Shown here one piece after another: positions 8,179-16,718 of a DNA stretch of 64,000 nt. The DNA comes from an uncultured Bacteroidales bacterium. Lineage in GTDB: Bacteria > Bacteroidota > Bacteroidia > Bacteroidales > Bacteroidaceae. The position numbers and the translations under genes are program-made. Numbering within the stretch: the stretch's first letter is position 1; each line of letters starts with the position of its first letter. The notes beneath the pieces were generated by a model. The model was not told where the DNA came from. It ran no database searches and saw nothing but the letters and a program-made list of their open reading frames with translations. The stretch is taken from contig CADAGX010000015.1 in assembly GCA_902787575.1 (NCBI GenBank), positions 114,743-178,742 of the forward strand. Reading direction: 5' to 3'.

Positions 8179-9143
8179 CAGAATACCATTTTTACGTTGT
8201 CAATCCAGATGGTGTTGCCCTCTGCACCGATATAGGCACCGCCGTAACTGCTGTCAATCTTGAGTATCAGATGAGTCGGCTGTTCGTCCTTTTCGGCCCA
8301 CCCCTCTTCGTTAATCGGGACGTTGCGGCCAGCACTGTTCAGTGCATAGAATTGTCGTTCGCCGGCTACGAGTCCCATCCAGTTTTTGTAGAACGGTTCG
8401 CCAGTGATGTCGCCGTAGTGAATCCGAAACTCCTTGCCGTTAATCCAGCCGTCTGTCGACTGGCCGAAACGTACAATGGCCGTCCCGACGCGCAGCGCGT
8501 GCAGTTTTCCGTCTGCGTCTTCCCAGCGCTTCTGCAGCAGACACACCATCTCGGCCATGTCCTTGCCGGGAATCGTTTTCGTACGCGAAAAGCCAGTCTC
8601 GCGAACGCGGTCGGGAGCGTCCGACGCCTGATAGCGATAATCCATCTTGACGGCCTTTGGACGACGCGTGTAAGGAATGCCGACATTTATCTTCGACATG
8701 GGATTTTTGGAACTTGTTATCGGTTCGAGCATCGTGCCAAGATAGATGCTGCCAGCCGCCATGACACTGATATTGACGATGCCAATGGCCTTACAGCGCA
8801 CGATATGCGAACAGAGTTTTACGCACTTTCCGCTGCCGTGCGTGTCGGGATATACCGAGACATTCGTCTTTACCACGCCGGCAACCTTGGCATACACATT
8901 GCTGTTGGCCCACGGGCTGCCGCCCATGTTTGAAAACGCGCGTGCGCCGTCGAAAGTTCCCTCGGGCCCCACTTCGTAAAGTGTCTGTGTCTTGCCGCCA
9001 ACGAGGACGCTCTCCTTTATATGGCGAGTAATCCACGAGTCGAAATCGCCAAACTTCAGCAGTTCTTCCTCGGCCGCAAGCGGCATGGACGAAGCAGCAA
9101 GGCCGAGTGTCAGAAGGATGCCTCTAAGAATTCTTTTTCTCAT
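8178..9143 (-). CDS. Secreted PCMD-domain-like protein
   Basis: This 321-residue protein has a signal peptide (MRKRILRGILLTLGLAASSMPLAA). The mature part is beta-rich, with LLKFGDFDSWITRHI, SVYPDTHGSGKCVKL, GIPYTRRPKAVKMDYRYQ and a C-terminal GNTIWIDNVKMVF strand. This pattern resembles the putative carbohydrate-metabolism (PCMD) domain found in Bacteroidetes surface and periplasmic proteins; I am only moderately sure of the name. No lipobox Cys is seen. It is sandwiched between an outer-membrane barrel gene (30 bases upstream) and nspC (1-base overlap), so it belongs to that operon. The ligand is unknown. Confidence 0.6.
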   Translation of the reverse strand: MRKRILRGILLTLGLAASSMPLAAEEELLKFGDFDSWITRHIKESVLVGGKTQTLYEVGPEGTFDGARAFSNMGGSPWANSNVYAKVAGVVKTNVSVYPDTHGSGKCVKLCSHIVRCKAIGIVNISVMAAGSIYLGTMLEPITSSKNPMSKINVGIPYTRRPKAVKMDYRYQASDAPDRVRETGFSRTKTIPGKDMAEMVCLLQKRWEDADGKLHALRVGTAIVRFGQSTDGWINGKEFRIHYGDITGEPFYKNWMGLVAGERQFYALNSAGRNVPINEEGWAEKDEQPTHLILKIDSSYGGAYIGAEGNTIWIDNVKMVF

Positions 9144-9173
9144 ATCTTCAATATTATATTTTACGTTCGTCTG

Positions 9174-10334
9174 TCAGAAGGCTTCGTTCATTTTGAACTC
9201 AAAGCCCGGTTTGTTGCGCGTTAGACCGACGTCGAAACGCAGGTTCACACGCTTCTTGAATTCCCAACGCAGGCCCGTGCCGAAGGTGGGCAGCGTCTGC
9301 GAGAGATAGATGTGGCCGAAGTTGCGAAAGACATTGGCCGCACCACCCCACAGGACACAGCCGAAGCGTCCGAAAAGGTGCTGCCGCAGCTCCACTTGCC
9401 CCTCCAGGATGTTGCGATTACGATAGCGGCCCTCGTAGTAACCGCGCATGCGCCCGTTCTCGCCCACCTTCGCGAGCATGGTCCAAGGCACATCGCCGTA
9501 GTTGAACTGCGCGTGAAGGTCCATAGCCAGCACGCTGCCTCGCCACATCTGGCGGTAGGAATCTATAATCAGCTCGGTGCGCTGAAAAGCATAGTGGTTG
9601 GCGAAGCCGGGGAACACGAGGTGTTCCAACTTGAGAAAGTTGCCGCGGTAGGCGTTGAGTGCAAAGTCGCGGCTGTCGTACTGCACAACCACGCCAGCAC
9701 CTGCCGATGCAATATTGTGACGCTGTCCGGCCACCGTTTCAGGGTTTGTGAAGTGCACGGCGCGGCTGTATTGCAGCCAAAGCGTAGGCCCAACGTACGT
9801 ATATTCGCGCACGCGGAATAGCCAGTTGGGCTGAAATAGCAGACGCAACTGCCTGAAATGTCCTTTCGTGCCGTGAAGGCCGGCGTCGTACCCGATGCCC
9901 CAAAAATCTGTCGGCAGGTTTTCGACCGCCAACTTGTAGTCCCAACGGTACGCATCGTGCGGCATATAATTCTTCCCTTCGAGCGTAAGTTTCAGCACGC
10001 CGAGCACAGACGCATTTAAGAAGAGCGTGGCCATACTGCGCGCGAGCGTCGGATCGCTGCGGTCCCAGCTGTATTCTCCGCTCAGGCCGCCGGCCAGCCC
10101 GAAGCTGTAAGTCGAAGTGTAATATGGGCCGCAAAGGAATTTGCAGTCGAAAGGTTTCTCGGACGGGCGGTTCGCATTGCGCAGATACTGCAGCAGCCAG
10201 TCGACGGGACGCCAGCCCACGCTCAACTGCTGCGACGAGGGAGCGAGCAACACCGTGTCGCGCATCTCGGTCTCCGCAGCCTGCAGCCAGAATGCGGGAA
10301 CGAGCAGAAGCACAATCATAACCGCGCGTTTCAT
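9174..10334 (-). CDS. BamA/TamA-type outer-membrane surface-antigen barrel protein
   Basis: About 386 residues. The start at 10334 gives a signal peptide (MKRAVMIVLLLVPAFWLQAAE). The longer open frame upstream is translated repeat DNA and is rejected. The rest alternates aromatic and polar residues as in an outer-membrane beta-barrel, with repeated YDSRDF, GYYEGRYRNRNILEGQVELRQ and WGGAANVF segments and a terminal strand ending GFEFKMNEAF with a C-terminal Phe. This matches the bacterial surface antigen (D15/BamA) barrel without POTRA domains. The ATG sits only 5 bases after the -7 element, so the mRNA may be leaderless, or translation may start at the inner Met (10319). Confidence 0.72.
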   Translation of the reverse strand: MKRAVMIVLLLVPAFWLQAAETEMRDTVLLAPSSQQLSVGWRPVDWLLQYLRNANRPSEKPFDCKFLCGPYYTSTYSFGLAGGLSGEYSWDRSDPTLARSMATLFLNASVLGVLKLTLEGKNYMPHDAYRWDYKLAVENLPTDFWGIGYDAGLHGTKGHFRQLRLLFQPNWLFRVREYTYVGPTLWLQYSRAVHFTNPETVAGQRHNIASAGAGVVVQYDSRDFALNAYRGNFLKLEHLVFPGFANHYAFQRTELIIDSYRQMWRGSVLAMDLHAQFNYGDVPWTMLAKVGENGRMRGYYEGRYRNRNILEGQVELRQHLFGRFGCVLWGGAANVFRNFGHIYLSQTLPTFGTGLRWEFKKRVNLRFDVGLTRNKPGFEFKMNEAF

Positions 10335-10339
10335 AAATG

Positions 10340-10371
10340 CAAAGGTACGATTTTTTTTCGTCATAGGCAAA
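10340..10371 (-). promoter_or_regulatory. Promoter of the outer-membrane barrel / PCMD / nspC operon
   Basis: Minus strand TTTG (10371-10368), 20 bases and TACCTTTG (10347-10340). The predicted start point falls on or next to the ATG at 10334. Confidence 0.6.
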
Positions 10372-10425
10372 AACGAAGAAGAAAACACATGCTTCTCCAC
10401 CCTATTGAACATCGCTGCAGAAACA

Positions 10426-10526
10426 CTACACGTAGTTTTTAAAAATCTACACGTCGCATGAAGCAATGCGACACGTCGCGTGAAGCAATGCCACACGTCG
10501 CGTGAAGCGATGCGTCACGTCGCATC
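10426..10526. repeat. 22-bp phased palindromic repeat array, locus B (5 units)
   Basis: Units start at 10426, 10447, 10469, 10491 and 10513, at spacings of 21, 22, 22 and 22 bp. The cores are CTACACGTAG, CTACACGTCGC, CGACACGTCGC, CCACACGTCGC and CGTCACGTCGC. Units 2-4 also share the spacer GAAGC. The array lies between the C10 protease terminator and the promoter of the barrel operon. Confidence 0.85.
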
Positions 10527-10533
10527 TCGGACA

Positions 10534-10573
10534 GGAAAAAGAAGGCGCCCCAATCCCATGTGGACTGAGGCGC
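10534..10573 (-). terminator. Rho-independent terminator of the rnf-galE-C10 protease unit
   Basis: On the minus strand a 12-bp stem (arms at 10573-10562 and 10556-10545, two G-T pairs) with a 5-base loop is followed by CTTCTTTTTCC. It lies 30 bases past the stop of the C10 protease gene. Confidence 0.8.
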
Positions 10574-10602
10574 ACTCTAATGCTTGAAATGATGCAACGT
10601 CG

Positions 10603-13600
10603 CTACTTTACAAATATCTTGCGACCGCCAATGACGTACACACCGGGCTTCAGACCCTCGGTTCTGACGCCTCGATTGGAGACAAACGCCTTGCCAACGC
10701 GCTGACCCTGCAGGTTGTAGACGGGCAAAATGCCCGAAGGCTGCGTGCGTACCACACCCACTGCGTCGGGATTGCCCAGCACGGGCACCGGCGGAAGAGG
10801 TATAGAATCTGCACGGACACTGTCTGGCAGCGTAGTTGTGAAGTATGTTTTCAGCGGTTCTATCTTGGTCGTAGCGCTGAAAACAAAGGCCGTACCTTCG
10901 GCATTCATAGCATAGACGTTCTTCAGCGACGTTTCAAGCGTCACGCCGTACTGGTTGTAAGTCGAAGAACTGACAACGAAATTCGTGGTTCCCGACTTTG
11001 CGAACAACGCATCGCTGCCTTCGAATACCAGCGTCTTGCCTGCCAGTTCCTTAGCTCCCGCAATGATGTAGGGAGTGTTGGCACGCAACACTGTTGTCTT
11101 GCTGAACGCGGGAACGCCACGGCTGAGGTAGCTAAACTCGTAAATGGCGAATGGAAGCGAGTCGGACTGCACCGAGTATCCGACGGAATCAACCATCAGC
11201 GTATCGGGAACGAAAGGCAGAATGATGCTCTCCCACTTGGAGCCGCTCTCGGCGGGGAACGTGTAACTGAACGTTGCGCGCTCTGCCCGGAAGTTATTCG
11301 GCACGAAGTAGGGATGACCGTCGGCTATGTTAATCACTTCTGCCACGTTACCTTTCACCACATTCGACTCTTCCAAACCAGTGGGCAGGGGCGTGTCGTC
11401 TGCAATACAGTAAATGGCATTCGGATTGGTACGGCTCGGCGTCATGCGCGTGGTCGAAGTTCCGTTCAGATAAAGGCCGCAAGCTGCCGTGGGCGTGGTC
11501 AGCAGCGCCTTTCCGGCCTGACATTTCAGCAAGCCCGCACTTGTCCAGTACAAAACACCGGGGGTCGGCTTGTACTTGTGCGCGTTGTTCCACAACGCAC
11601 CATTCTCGATAGTTCCGCTCTGGCCCACGTAATAAACCACGAGATAGTAGTTACGGTCGTATTTCAGGTTCTCGAAGTTGAACGACGCAGTTGACGTCTT
11701 AGATGGTGCGATAGACATGGCAACTGTCTTGCTCGACGAACTCCAGTACGTGTTGGAGTTGTTGGCGCCCTGCTCCCAGATTTGAATCTTTACCTTGCCG
11801 TCGAAATGAGTCTTGGCCTGATTCTTGATAGAAACCGTGCCTTGGAAACGATTGCTGTAGATGACGCTATTCGAAGAGTTGGTGATGGAAACAGCGCTCA
11901 GATACAAGTTAGCTGCGCTGGTGGACGTGGAAGTAATCTCCACCTCAGTCTGTCCGTAAGTCTTTGACCCGTTGTTGTCGCAGAGATACAACGAGAAAGT
12001 ACCAGTTGCGTCGGGTGTGAAGAAAAGTTCGAACTCTCCGGTCTCGCCTGCCTTCAGCGCAACCATCGTACGGCTGTCTATCTTATCTTTCTTGCCAAAG
12101 CCTCCATAGAGAGATAGCTCCTTATAGAATTCTCCGCCCTCGTTGCGAATTCTCACCTTCACCGGCTGCTCTTCGTTCTTCACGCGCGTGCCAGTCACCA
12201 TAATGGTGTCCACCACGATATTTTCCACCGGGTTAATGATTTTCAGCGTCGGGATGCCAAGTTTATTTACGGTAGCCTCTATGTATTGTTTTCCGAAGTC
12301 GTATTGCGGATGCCACACTTTGCTACGAACCAATTTCGAAGCCGGCGAAATTTTATACACACCTTCGGAAAGACGGCGCCGCAGGTCGAGACTCTTTGTT
12401 TCGGACGCGCCAGAAGCCTTGCTCGCCATCGTAGTTGAAGTTCCGGTAATCAGTTCTACAGAATCATTCTCTTCGTTCAGCACAACCAAGCCGATGTTGA
12501 AACTATTCGTAGCGCCAGTATTATTTTTATAAGTGGCGCTAACGGAAGTACCGGACACGGAAATGCTGGAAATGTCCATACGTAATTCATCTATCGGGAA
12601 ATCTACACCGGGTTTGCGCAGGTACATCAGACAGCCGTTACCCATGCAATATCCGTCCGACGTGCTGCTGGCGCCAGCTCCCGAGCTATCGCCGGGATTG
12701 AGAGACGTGATAACAAACCAGCCATTGCTCGAACCGCCCCAACCCCAGTTGAGATGGAATAGTCCCTCACCATCGAAACCGTCCACCACGAATGCGTGGC
12801 CGCCGCCCGACGTGTGACCGTTGTAGAGCAACGGGTAGCCGTTGTCCAACTCGGTGTAGATCAAATCAAACCACTCGTCGATTCCGAAACTGCTGCGGTT
12901 CAACCAGCGGCAGCACTTGTCGTACCCGAAATAATTGACTGCTGCATCTCGAAAACTGCTTGTCACAGCACCAGACGAAGCGCCATAACCCATTTTTACA
13001 GACTGTCCCGCGTACCAAACCAAGTCGCCAACAGCTTTCTTCTCGGCCGCCGTAGCATCGCTGCCATATGTGGCGAGCATATTTGCCCAATCAATCACCG
13101 AACCTTTTGGAATGGCGGGAGAAGTGACGCTTTTCTTCGTTCCGTCAGAAAGTGTGTATGTATTCGTCAGCGCCGGAATGTTGGCAATCGTCTTGTCGGG
13201 GTAGTGATGATGGTAAAGCACCTGTGCAATTGCAGTTGCCACGCAGCCAGAAGCCGGCCGACCATTCGTGCCATCCGACTTTATGTAGTTCGGGCAGCTG
13301 GAATTGTACGGGTCGCCCTGATTCCACCGCGTGGGCAAAATTTCGGGAATGCTGTGCCGCACGCTCTTGGCCCGGCGGGCGAGAATTCTTTTTTGTACCT
13401 GCTCGGGCGAAATTTCCACGTTCTGTTCGTCCAGTTCCTGGATTTCCTCTGCGTACTGCTCCAGCAGGCCTTTCATACTCTCGGGCAAGGCATCTGCATC
13501 AAAGTCGCCTTGTTCTACATATCCCAACACGCGCTCTGTGCGATCGTCGCCCGAGACAATTACATATCCATTGCCGGCACCAGCGTTGAACACGTAGTAG

Positions 13601-13785
13601 GACGAAGCCGTTGCCTGCGATTTTCCTTTTCGCGGAGCGCGGTACGGAGCAGAAGTGGAGAGCAGGAATTTTCCTCTGGAAGCCAGAAACTCCTTTGCCA
13701 CGTTCTGAGCCGACTGTTGTCCTACGGGCTCAGCAAAAGCCTCAAATGGCAATATTGCTAAAAGAAAGAATAAATACTTTTTCAT
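10603..13785 (-). CDS. Secreted C10 (streptopain/interpain-like) cysteine protease, large form
   Basis: 1060 residues from the ATG at 13785, where a signal peptide (MKKYLFFLLAILPFEAFA) begins; the frame extends upstream but overlaps galE. A Spi-like propeptide follows (residues ~20-145, with YYVFNAGAGNGYVIVSGDDRTERVLGY). The C10 catalytic domain has the nucleophile C181 in GRPASGCVATAIAQV, H330 in GGGHAFVVDG, and LNWGWGG. About 600 residues of beta-sandwich modules make up the middle. The end, VYNLQGQRV...LKPGVYVIGGRKIFVK, resembles a Bacteroidales C-terminal secretion or anchoring tail (type IX is an inference). It probably degrades host or dietary protein outside the cell. It lies 16 bases after galE. 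Confidence 0.92.
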   Translation of the reverse strand: MKKYLFFLLAILPFEAFAEPVGQQSAQNVAKEFLASRGKFLLSTSAPYRAPRKGKSQATASSYYVFNAGAGNGYVIVSGDDRTERVLGYVEQGDFDADALPESMKGLLEQYAEEIQELDEQNVEISPEQVQKRILARRAKSVRHSIPEILPTRWNQGDPYNSSCPNYIKSDGTNGRPASGCVATAIAQVLYHHHYPDKTIANIPALTNTYTLSDGTKKSVTSPAIPKGSVIDWANMLATYGSDATAAEKKAVGDLVWYAGQSVKMGYGASSGAVTSSFRDAAVNYFGYDKCCRWLNRSSFGIDEWFDLIYTELDNGYPLLYNGHTSGGGHAFVVDGFDGEGLFHLNWGWGGSSNGWFVITSLNPGDSSGAGASSTSDGYCMGNGCLMYLRKPGVDFPIDELRMDISSISVSGTSVSATYKNNTGATNSFNIGLVVLNEENDSVELITGTSTTMASKASGASETKSLDLRRRLSEGVYKISPASKLVRSKVWHPQYDFGKQYIEATVNKLGIPTLKIINPVENIVVDTIMVTGTRVKNEEQPVKVRIRNEGGEFYKELSLYGGFGKKDKIDSRTMVALKAGETGEFELFFTPDATGTFSLYLCDNNGSKTYGQTEVEITSTSTSAANLYLSAVSITNSSNSVIYSNRFQGTVSIKNQAKTHFDGKVKIQIWEQGANNSNTYWSSSSKTVAMSIAPSKTSTASFNFENLKYDRNYYLVVYYVGQSGTIENGALWNNAHKYKPTPGVLYWTSAGLLKCQAGKALLTTPTAACGLYLNGTSTTRMTPSRTNPNAIYCIADDTPLPTGLEESNVVKGNVAEVINIADGHPYFVPNNFRAERATFSYTFPAESGSKWESIILPFVPDTLMVDSVGYSVQSDSLPFAIYEFSYLSRGVPAFSKTTVLRANTPYIIAGAKELAGKTLVFEGSDALFAKSGTTNFVVSSSTYNQYGVTLETSLKNVYAMNAEGTAFVFSATTKIEPLKTYFTTTLPDSVRADSIPLPPVPVLGNPDAVGVVRTQPSGILPVYNLQGQRVGKAFVSNRGVRTEGLKPGVYVIGGRKIFVK

Positions 13786-13801
13786 ATCACTTATTTTAAG
13801 G

Positions 13802-14836
13802 TTACATGATTCCTCGTTCGCGCAGCGCCACCTGCCACTTCCATGCGCTGCGAAGCACGTCGTCCAAAGGTGTGTCGGCCTTCCATCCCAAAACTCGGTT
13901 TGCCTTGTCCACATTTCCCCAGACCTTTTCAATGTCGCCGGCGCGACGGCCAACGATTTCGTAGTTTAGTTTCACGCCAGTGGCACGCTCGAATCCATTT
14001 ATCAACTCCAGCACGCTCGTTCCCTGCCCCGTACCTATATTATATATCTCGACGGGCTTTTCCGTCTTGCCGTCAAGAATCCGAGACATGGCGCAAACAT
14101 GAGCCTTAGCAAGGTCCACAACATAAATATAATCTCTGATACACGAGCCGTCGGGCGTGTCGTAGTCGTCGCCAAAGACAGAGAGTTTCTCTCTGATGCC
14201 GATTGCTGTTTGTGTGAGGAATGGAATGAGGTTCTGCGGCACGCCGTTTGGCATTTCCCCAATGATAGCAGACGGATGCGAGCCAATGGGATTGAAGTAA
14301 CGAAGTATGATACTCTGGATGGGAGAGCCGCTCTTCACCGTATCCTGTATGATTTCCTCATTTATCTGCTTTGTATTTCCGTAGGGGCTCTCGGCCTTTT
14401 TTATCGGCGTCTCTTCGGTTGCAGGCAACTGGTCGGGCTGGCCGTAAACGGTGCAGGAGCTGGAGAAAATAATGCCCTTGACCTGATACTTCGGCATGAG
14501 TTCGAGCAGATTTACCAAGGAGAGAATATTATTTCTGTAGTACAGCAACGGCTTCTGCACGCTTTCGCCCACAGCTTTGCTGGCTGCAAAATGTATGATA
14601 CCGCGAATGCCTTGATACTTTTTGAAGACTGCTTCTGTGGCTGCGAAGTCTTGCAAATCCACTTTCTCAAAGGCGGGACGGTTTCCCGTAATCTTCTCTA
14701 TTCCGTCTATGACGTTTGCTTGACTGTTGCTCAAGTTGTCAACGATGACCACATTATAGCCAGCATTTTGCAATTCTACGGTCGTATGACTGCCAATGAA
14801 GCCCGTACCACCTGTGACAAGTATCGTTTCTTTCAT
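13802..14836 (-). CDS. galE: UDP-glucose 4-epimerase
   Basis: This 344-residue extended short-chain dehydrogenase interconverts UDP-glucose and UDP-galactose in the cytoplasm. The NAD-binding motif GGTGFIG is at residues 9-15. DLQDFAATEAVF, the substrate-region SSSCTVYG and the catalytic YGNTK (YxxxK) are present, and RYFNPIGSHPS follows. It starts 11 bases after rnfA stops and is followed 16 bases later by the C10 protease, so it is likely read from the rnf promoter. The link to Rnf is probably only positional. Confidence 0.96.
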   Translation of the reverse strand: MKETILVTGGTGFIGSHTTVELQNAGYNVVIVDNLSNSQANVIDGIEKITGNRPAFEKVDLQDFAATEAVFKKYQGIRGIIHFAASKAVGESVQKPLLYYRNNILSLVNLLELMPKYQVKGIIFSSSCTVYGQPDQLPATEETPIKKAESPYGNTKQINEEIIQDTVKSGSPIQSIILRYFNPIGSHPSAIIGEMPNGVPQNLIPFLTQTAIGIREKLSVFGDDYDTPDGSCIRDYIYVVDLAKAHVCAMSRILDGKTEKPVEIYNIGTGQGTSVLELINGFERATGVKLNYEIVGRRAGDIEKVWGNVDKANRVLGWKADTPLDDVLRSAWKWQVALRERGIM

Positions 14837-14847
14837 TTTATTGTATA

Positions 14848-15468
14848 TTAAAGTCCAAACAATTTGCTTAATCCGTTATCCACACCGCTAAAGCCCATGA
14901 ATGCCATAGCCAGCAGTCCGGCTGTCACAAGTGCTATGCTCATGCCCTGCATGCCTTTGGGGATTTCCATCAGGGCAAGTTGCTCACGGATACCTGCAAA
15001 AACCACCAGTGCCAAGGCGAAGCCGATGGCCGTGCTCACGGCAAAAATCACGCCCGTGAGCAGAGACGGTTCCAAACCTTGTGTCGCATACGTGCCGTTG
15101 GCCACCAAAATAGCAACACCAAGGATGCAGCAGTTGGTTGTGATGAGCGGCAGGAAGACGCCCAACGCCTGATAAAGCGCAGGCGACACCTTCTTAAGCA
15201 CGATTTCAACCATCTGCACGAGCGCTGCGATGACCAGAATAAAGGCTATCGTCTGCAGATATACTAGATCGAAAGGCTCCAAAACCAGTTTCTGAATGCC
15301 GTAAGTCACGATTGTGGCAATCGTAAGCACAAAAGCAACTGCGGCACCCATGCCGGTGGCTGTCTCCACCTTCTTGCTGACGCCCAAGAACGGGCAAATG
15401 CCAAGGAACTGGGAGAGAACTATATTGTTCACAAAGATTGCTGTGACGAATATTAAAAAATATGCCAT
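14848..15468 (-). CDS. rnfA: Rnf electron transport complex subunit A
   Basis: This 206-residue membrane protein has six hydrophobic segments and the family signature VNNIVLSQFLGICPFLGVSKK near the N-terminus, plus TTNCCILG in the middle. RnfA and RnfE form the core pair of the Rnf complex, which couples ferredoxin:NAD+ electron transfer to Na+ or H+ transport. The two paired cysteines fit the intramembrane iron-sulfur site described for this family. It is the last rnf gene and starts 47 bases after rnfE. Confidence 0.95.
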   Translation of the reverse strand: MAYFLIFVTAIFVNNIVLSQFLGICPFLGVSKKVETATGMGAAVAFVLTIATIVTYGIQKLVLEPFDLVYLQTIAFILVIAALVQMVEIVLKKVSPALYQALGVFLPLITTNCCILGVAILVANGTYATQGLEPSLLTGVIFAVSTAIGFALALVVFAGIREQLALMEIPKGMQGMSIALVTAGLLAMAFMGFSGVDNGLSKLFGL

Positions 15469-15515
15469 ACCTTATTATATATTATATACGTTAGACAATT
15501 TTGCTATCACACGGT

Positions 15516-16100
15516 TTAAACTCTTCTGAGTCGGTTCACAATGGCAATAAGGAAGCCCAGCGCAATGAAAGCACCAGGTGCCAGCACGAAAAGCAACGCT
15601 CCGTATTCCTCGGGGAAAAGGCGGAAGGAGAAGACAGCACCCGTGCCAAGCAACTCGCGGGCTGCACCCAGCAAAGTCAGCGCCATGGTAAAACCGAGTC
15701 CCATGCCCAAGCCGTCGAAGAAACTGCTCACGGGAGAATTTTTGGCGGCAAATGCTTCCGCACGTCCCAAGATGATGCAATTAACGACAATAAGCGGGAT
15801 AAAAAGTCCGAGACTCTCGTAAACCGAAGGAACGTAAGCCTGCAAGCACATCTGCAATATGGTGACAAGCGAGGCAATGACCACGATAAAACTGGGGATG
15901 CGCACCATATCCGGGATTAGCTGCTTTATCAGCGAAATTATCAAGTTGCTGAATACCAAAACCGCGGTCGTAGCCAGTCCCATCGACATGCCGTTCAGCG
16001 CGCTGCTGGTCGTGCCAAGTGTCGGACACATACCAAGAAGGAGTACAAACGTGGGGTTCTCCTTGATGATACCATTCATCAAAACTTTCATGTTATTCAT
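15516..16100 (-). CDS. rnfE: Rnf electron transport complex subunit E
   Basis: This 194-residue integral membrane protein is homologous to RnfA but inverted in topology. It carries the family segments NPTFVLLLGMCPTLG and VVNCIILGRAEAFA, each with the conserved Cys. It pairs with RnfA in the membrane core of Rnf. The start overlaps the rnfG stop by 4 bases (ATGA type), so translation is coupled. Confidence 0.95.
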   Translation of the reverse strand: MNNMKVLMNGIIKENPTFVLLLGMCPTLGTTSSALNGMSMGLATTAVLVFSNLIISLIKQLIPDMVRIPSFIVVIASLVTILQMCLQAYVPSVYESLGLFIPLIVVNCIILGRAEAFAAKNSPVSSFFDGLGMGLGFTMALTLLGAARELLGTGAVFSFRLFPEEYGALLFVLAPGAFIALGFLIAIVNRLRRV

Positions 16101-16717
16101 AGTTGTTCCTCCTTCTCGTTTTGTTTAGTCTGTTGGCTCGCGCCGCTTTGTGCGTCCTCGGGCGTGTCGATGGCAGCGTAGGCTGCATTTACTGCACGCA
16201 GGAAGGCGCGGCTGGTGATAGTGCTCGCCGTTATGGCATCCACGTCACCTCCATCCTTGCTCACCGTCAGGTTGTTTTTCTTGGGATGCAGACCGACGAT
16301 GCAACCTTTCTGCCCCGTCTGGAACCAAAACGACGCTTTAGCGCCAAGTCCCGGCGTCTCGCTGTGTTCGAGCACACGGTATCCCATAATATTTCCCTCA
16401 GTGTCGAAACCGACAAGCACCGTCAGCTTTCCACCGAAACCATTCGCGTCTTGCGCCTTTACGGCAATGCCACAATTTGTTCGGTACACAACGGTTTCTG
16501 TCTTTCCATCTTCGCTCGTCCAGGTTTCCGGCTCTTGCATCTCCACCTGCTCAGCGTTGAGCACGCTCTTGATGCCGTCGGAAAGTTGTTGTGCCTTGAG
16601 TGCTTCGATGGGGCCCTTCGTGGCATCATTTACAAAACCAAGTGCGGCACCGGCCAAAACAGCGATTGCCGTCAGCACCAGCACCATGTTATACCAAGTA
16701 GATTCAAGCTTCTTCAT
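16097..16717 (-). CDS. rnfG: Rnf electron transport complex subunit G (FMN protein)
   Basis: 206 residues with one N-terminal membrane anchor (NMVLVLTAIAVLAGAALGF) and an FMN-binding domain. The covalent FMN-phosphothreonyl site fits DAITASTITSRAF near residue 180, and the segment GLGAKASFWFQTGQKG precedes it. The Gln/Lys-rich tail (SQQTKQNEKEEQ) is unusual but short. RnfG relays electrons on the outer face of the membrane in the Rnf complex. It begins 1 base after rnfD ends. Confidence 0.94.
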   Translation of the reverse strand: MKKLESTWYNMVLVLTAIAVLAGAALGFVNDATKGPIEALKAQQLSDGIKSVLNAEQVEMQEPETWTSEDGKTETVVYRTNCGIAVKAQDANGFGGKLTVLVGFDTEGNIMGYRVLEHSETPGLGAKASFWFQTGQKGCIVGLHPKKNNLTVSKDGGDVDAITASTITSRAFLRAVNAAYAAIDTPEDAQSGASQQTKQNEKEEQL

Positions 16718-16718
16718 T

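Noticed and set aside
10335-10496. N-terminal extension of the outer-membrane barrel protein
   Set aside because: The extra 54 residues are translated repeat DNA and lie upstream of the promoter; the signal peptide starts at 10334.
10426-10526. CRISPR array
   Set aside because: The repeats are short, imperfect and about 22 bp apart, with similar spacers. No cas gene is present, and the same core occurs at many single loci.
13786-13953. N-terminal extension of the C10 protease
   Set aside because: It overlaps galE on the same strand and hides a normal signal peptide beginning at 13785.
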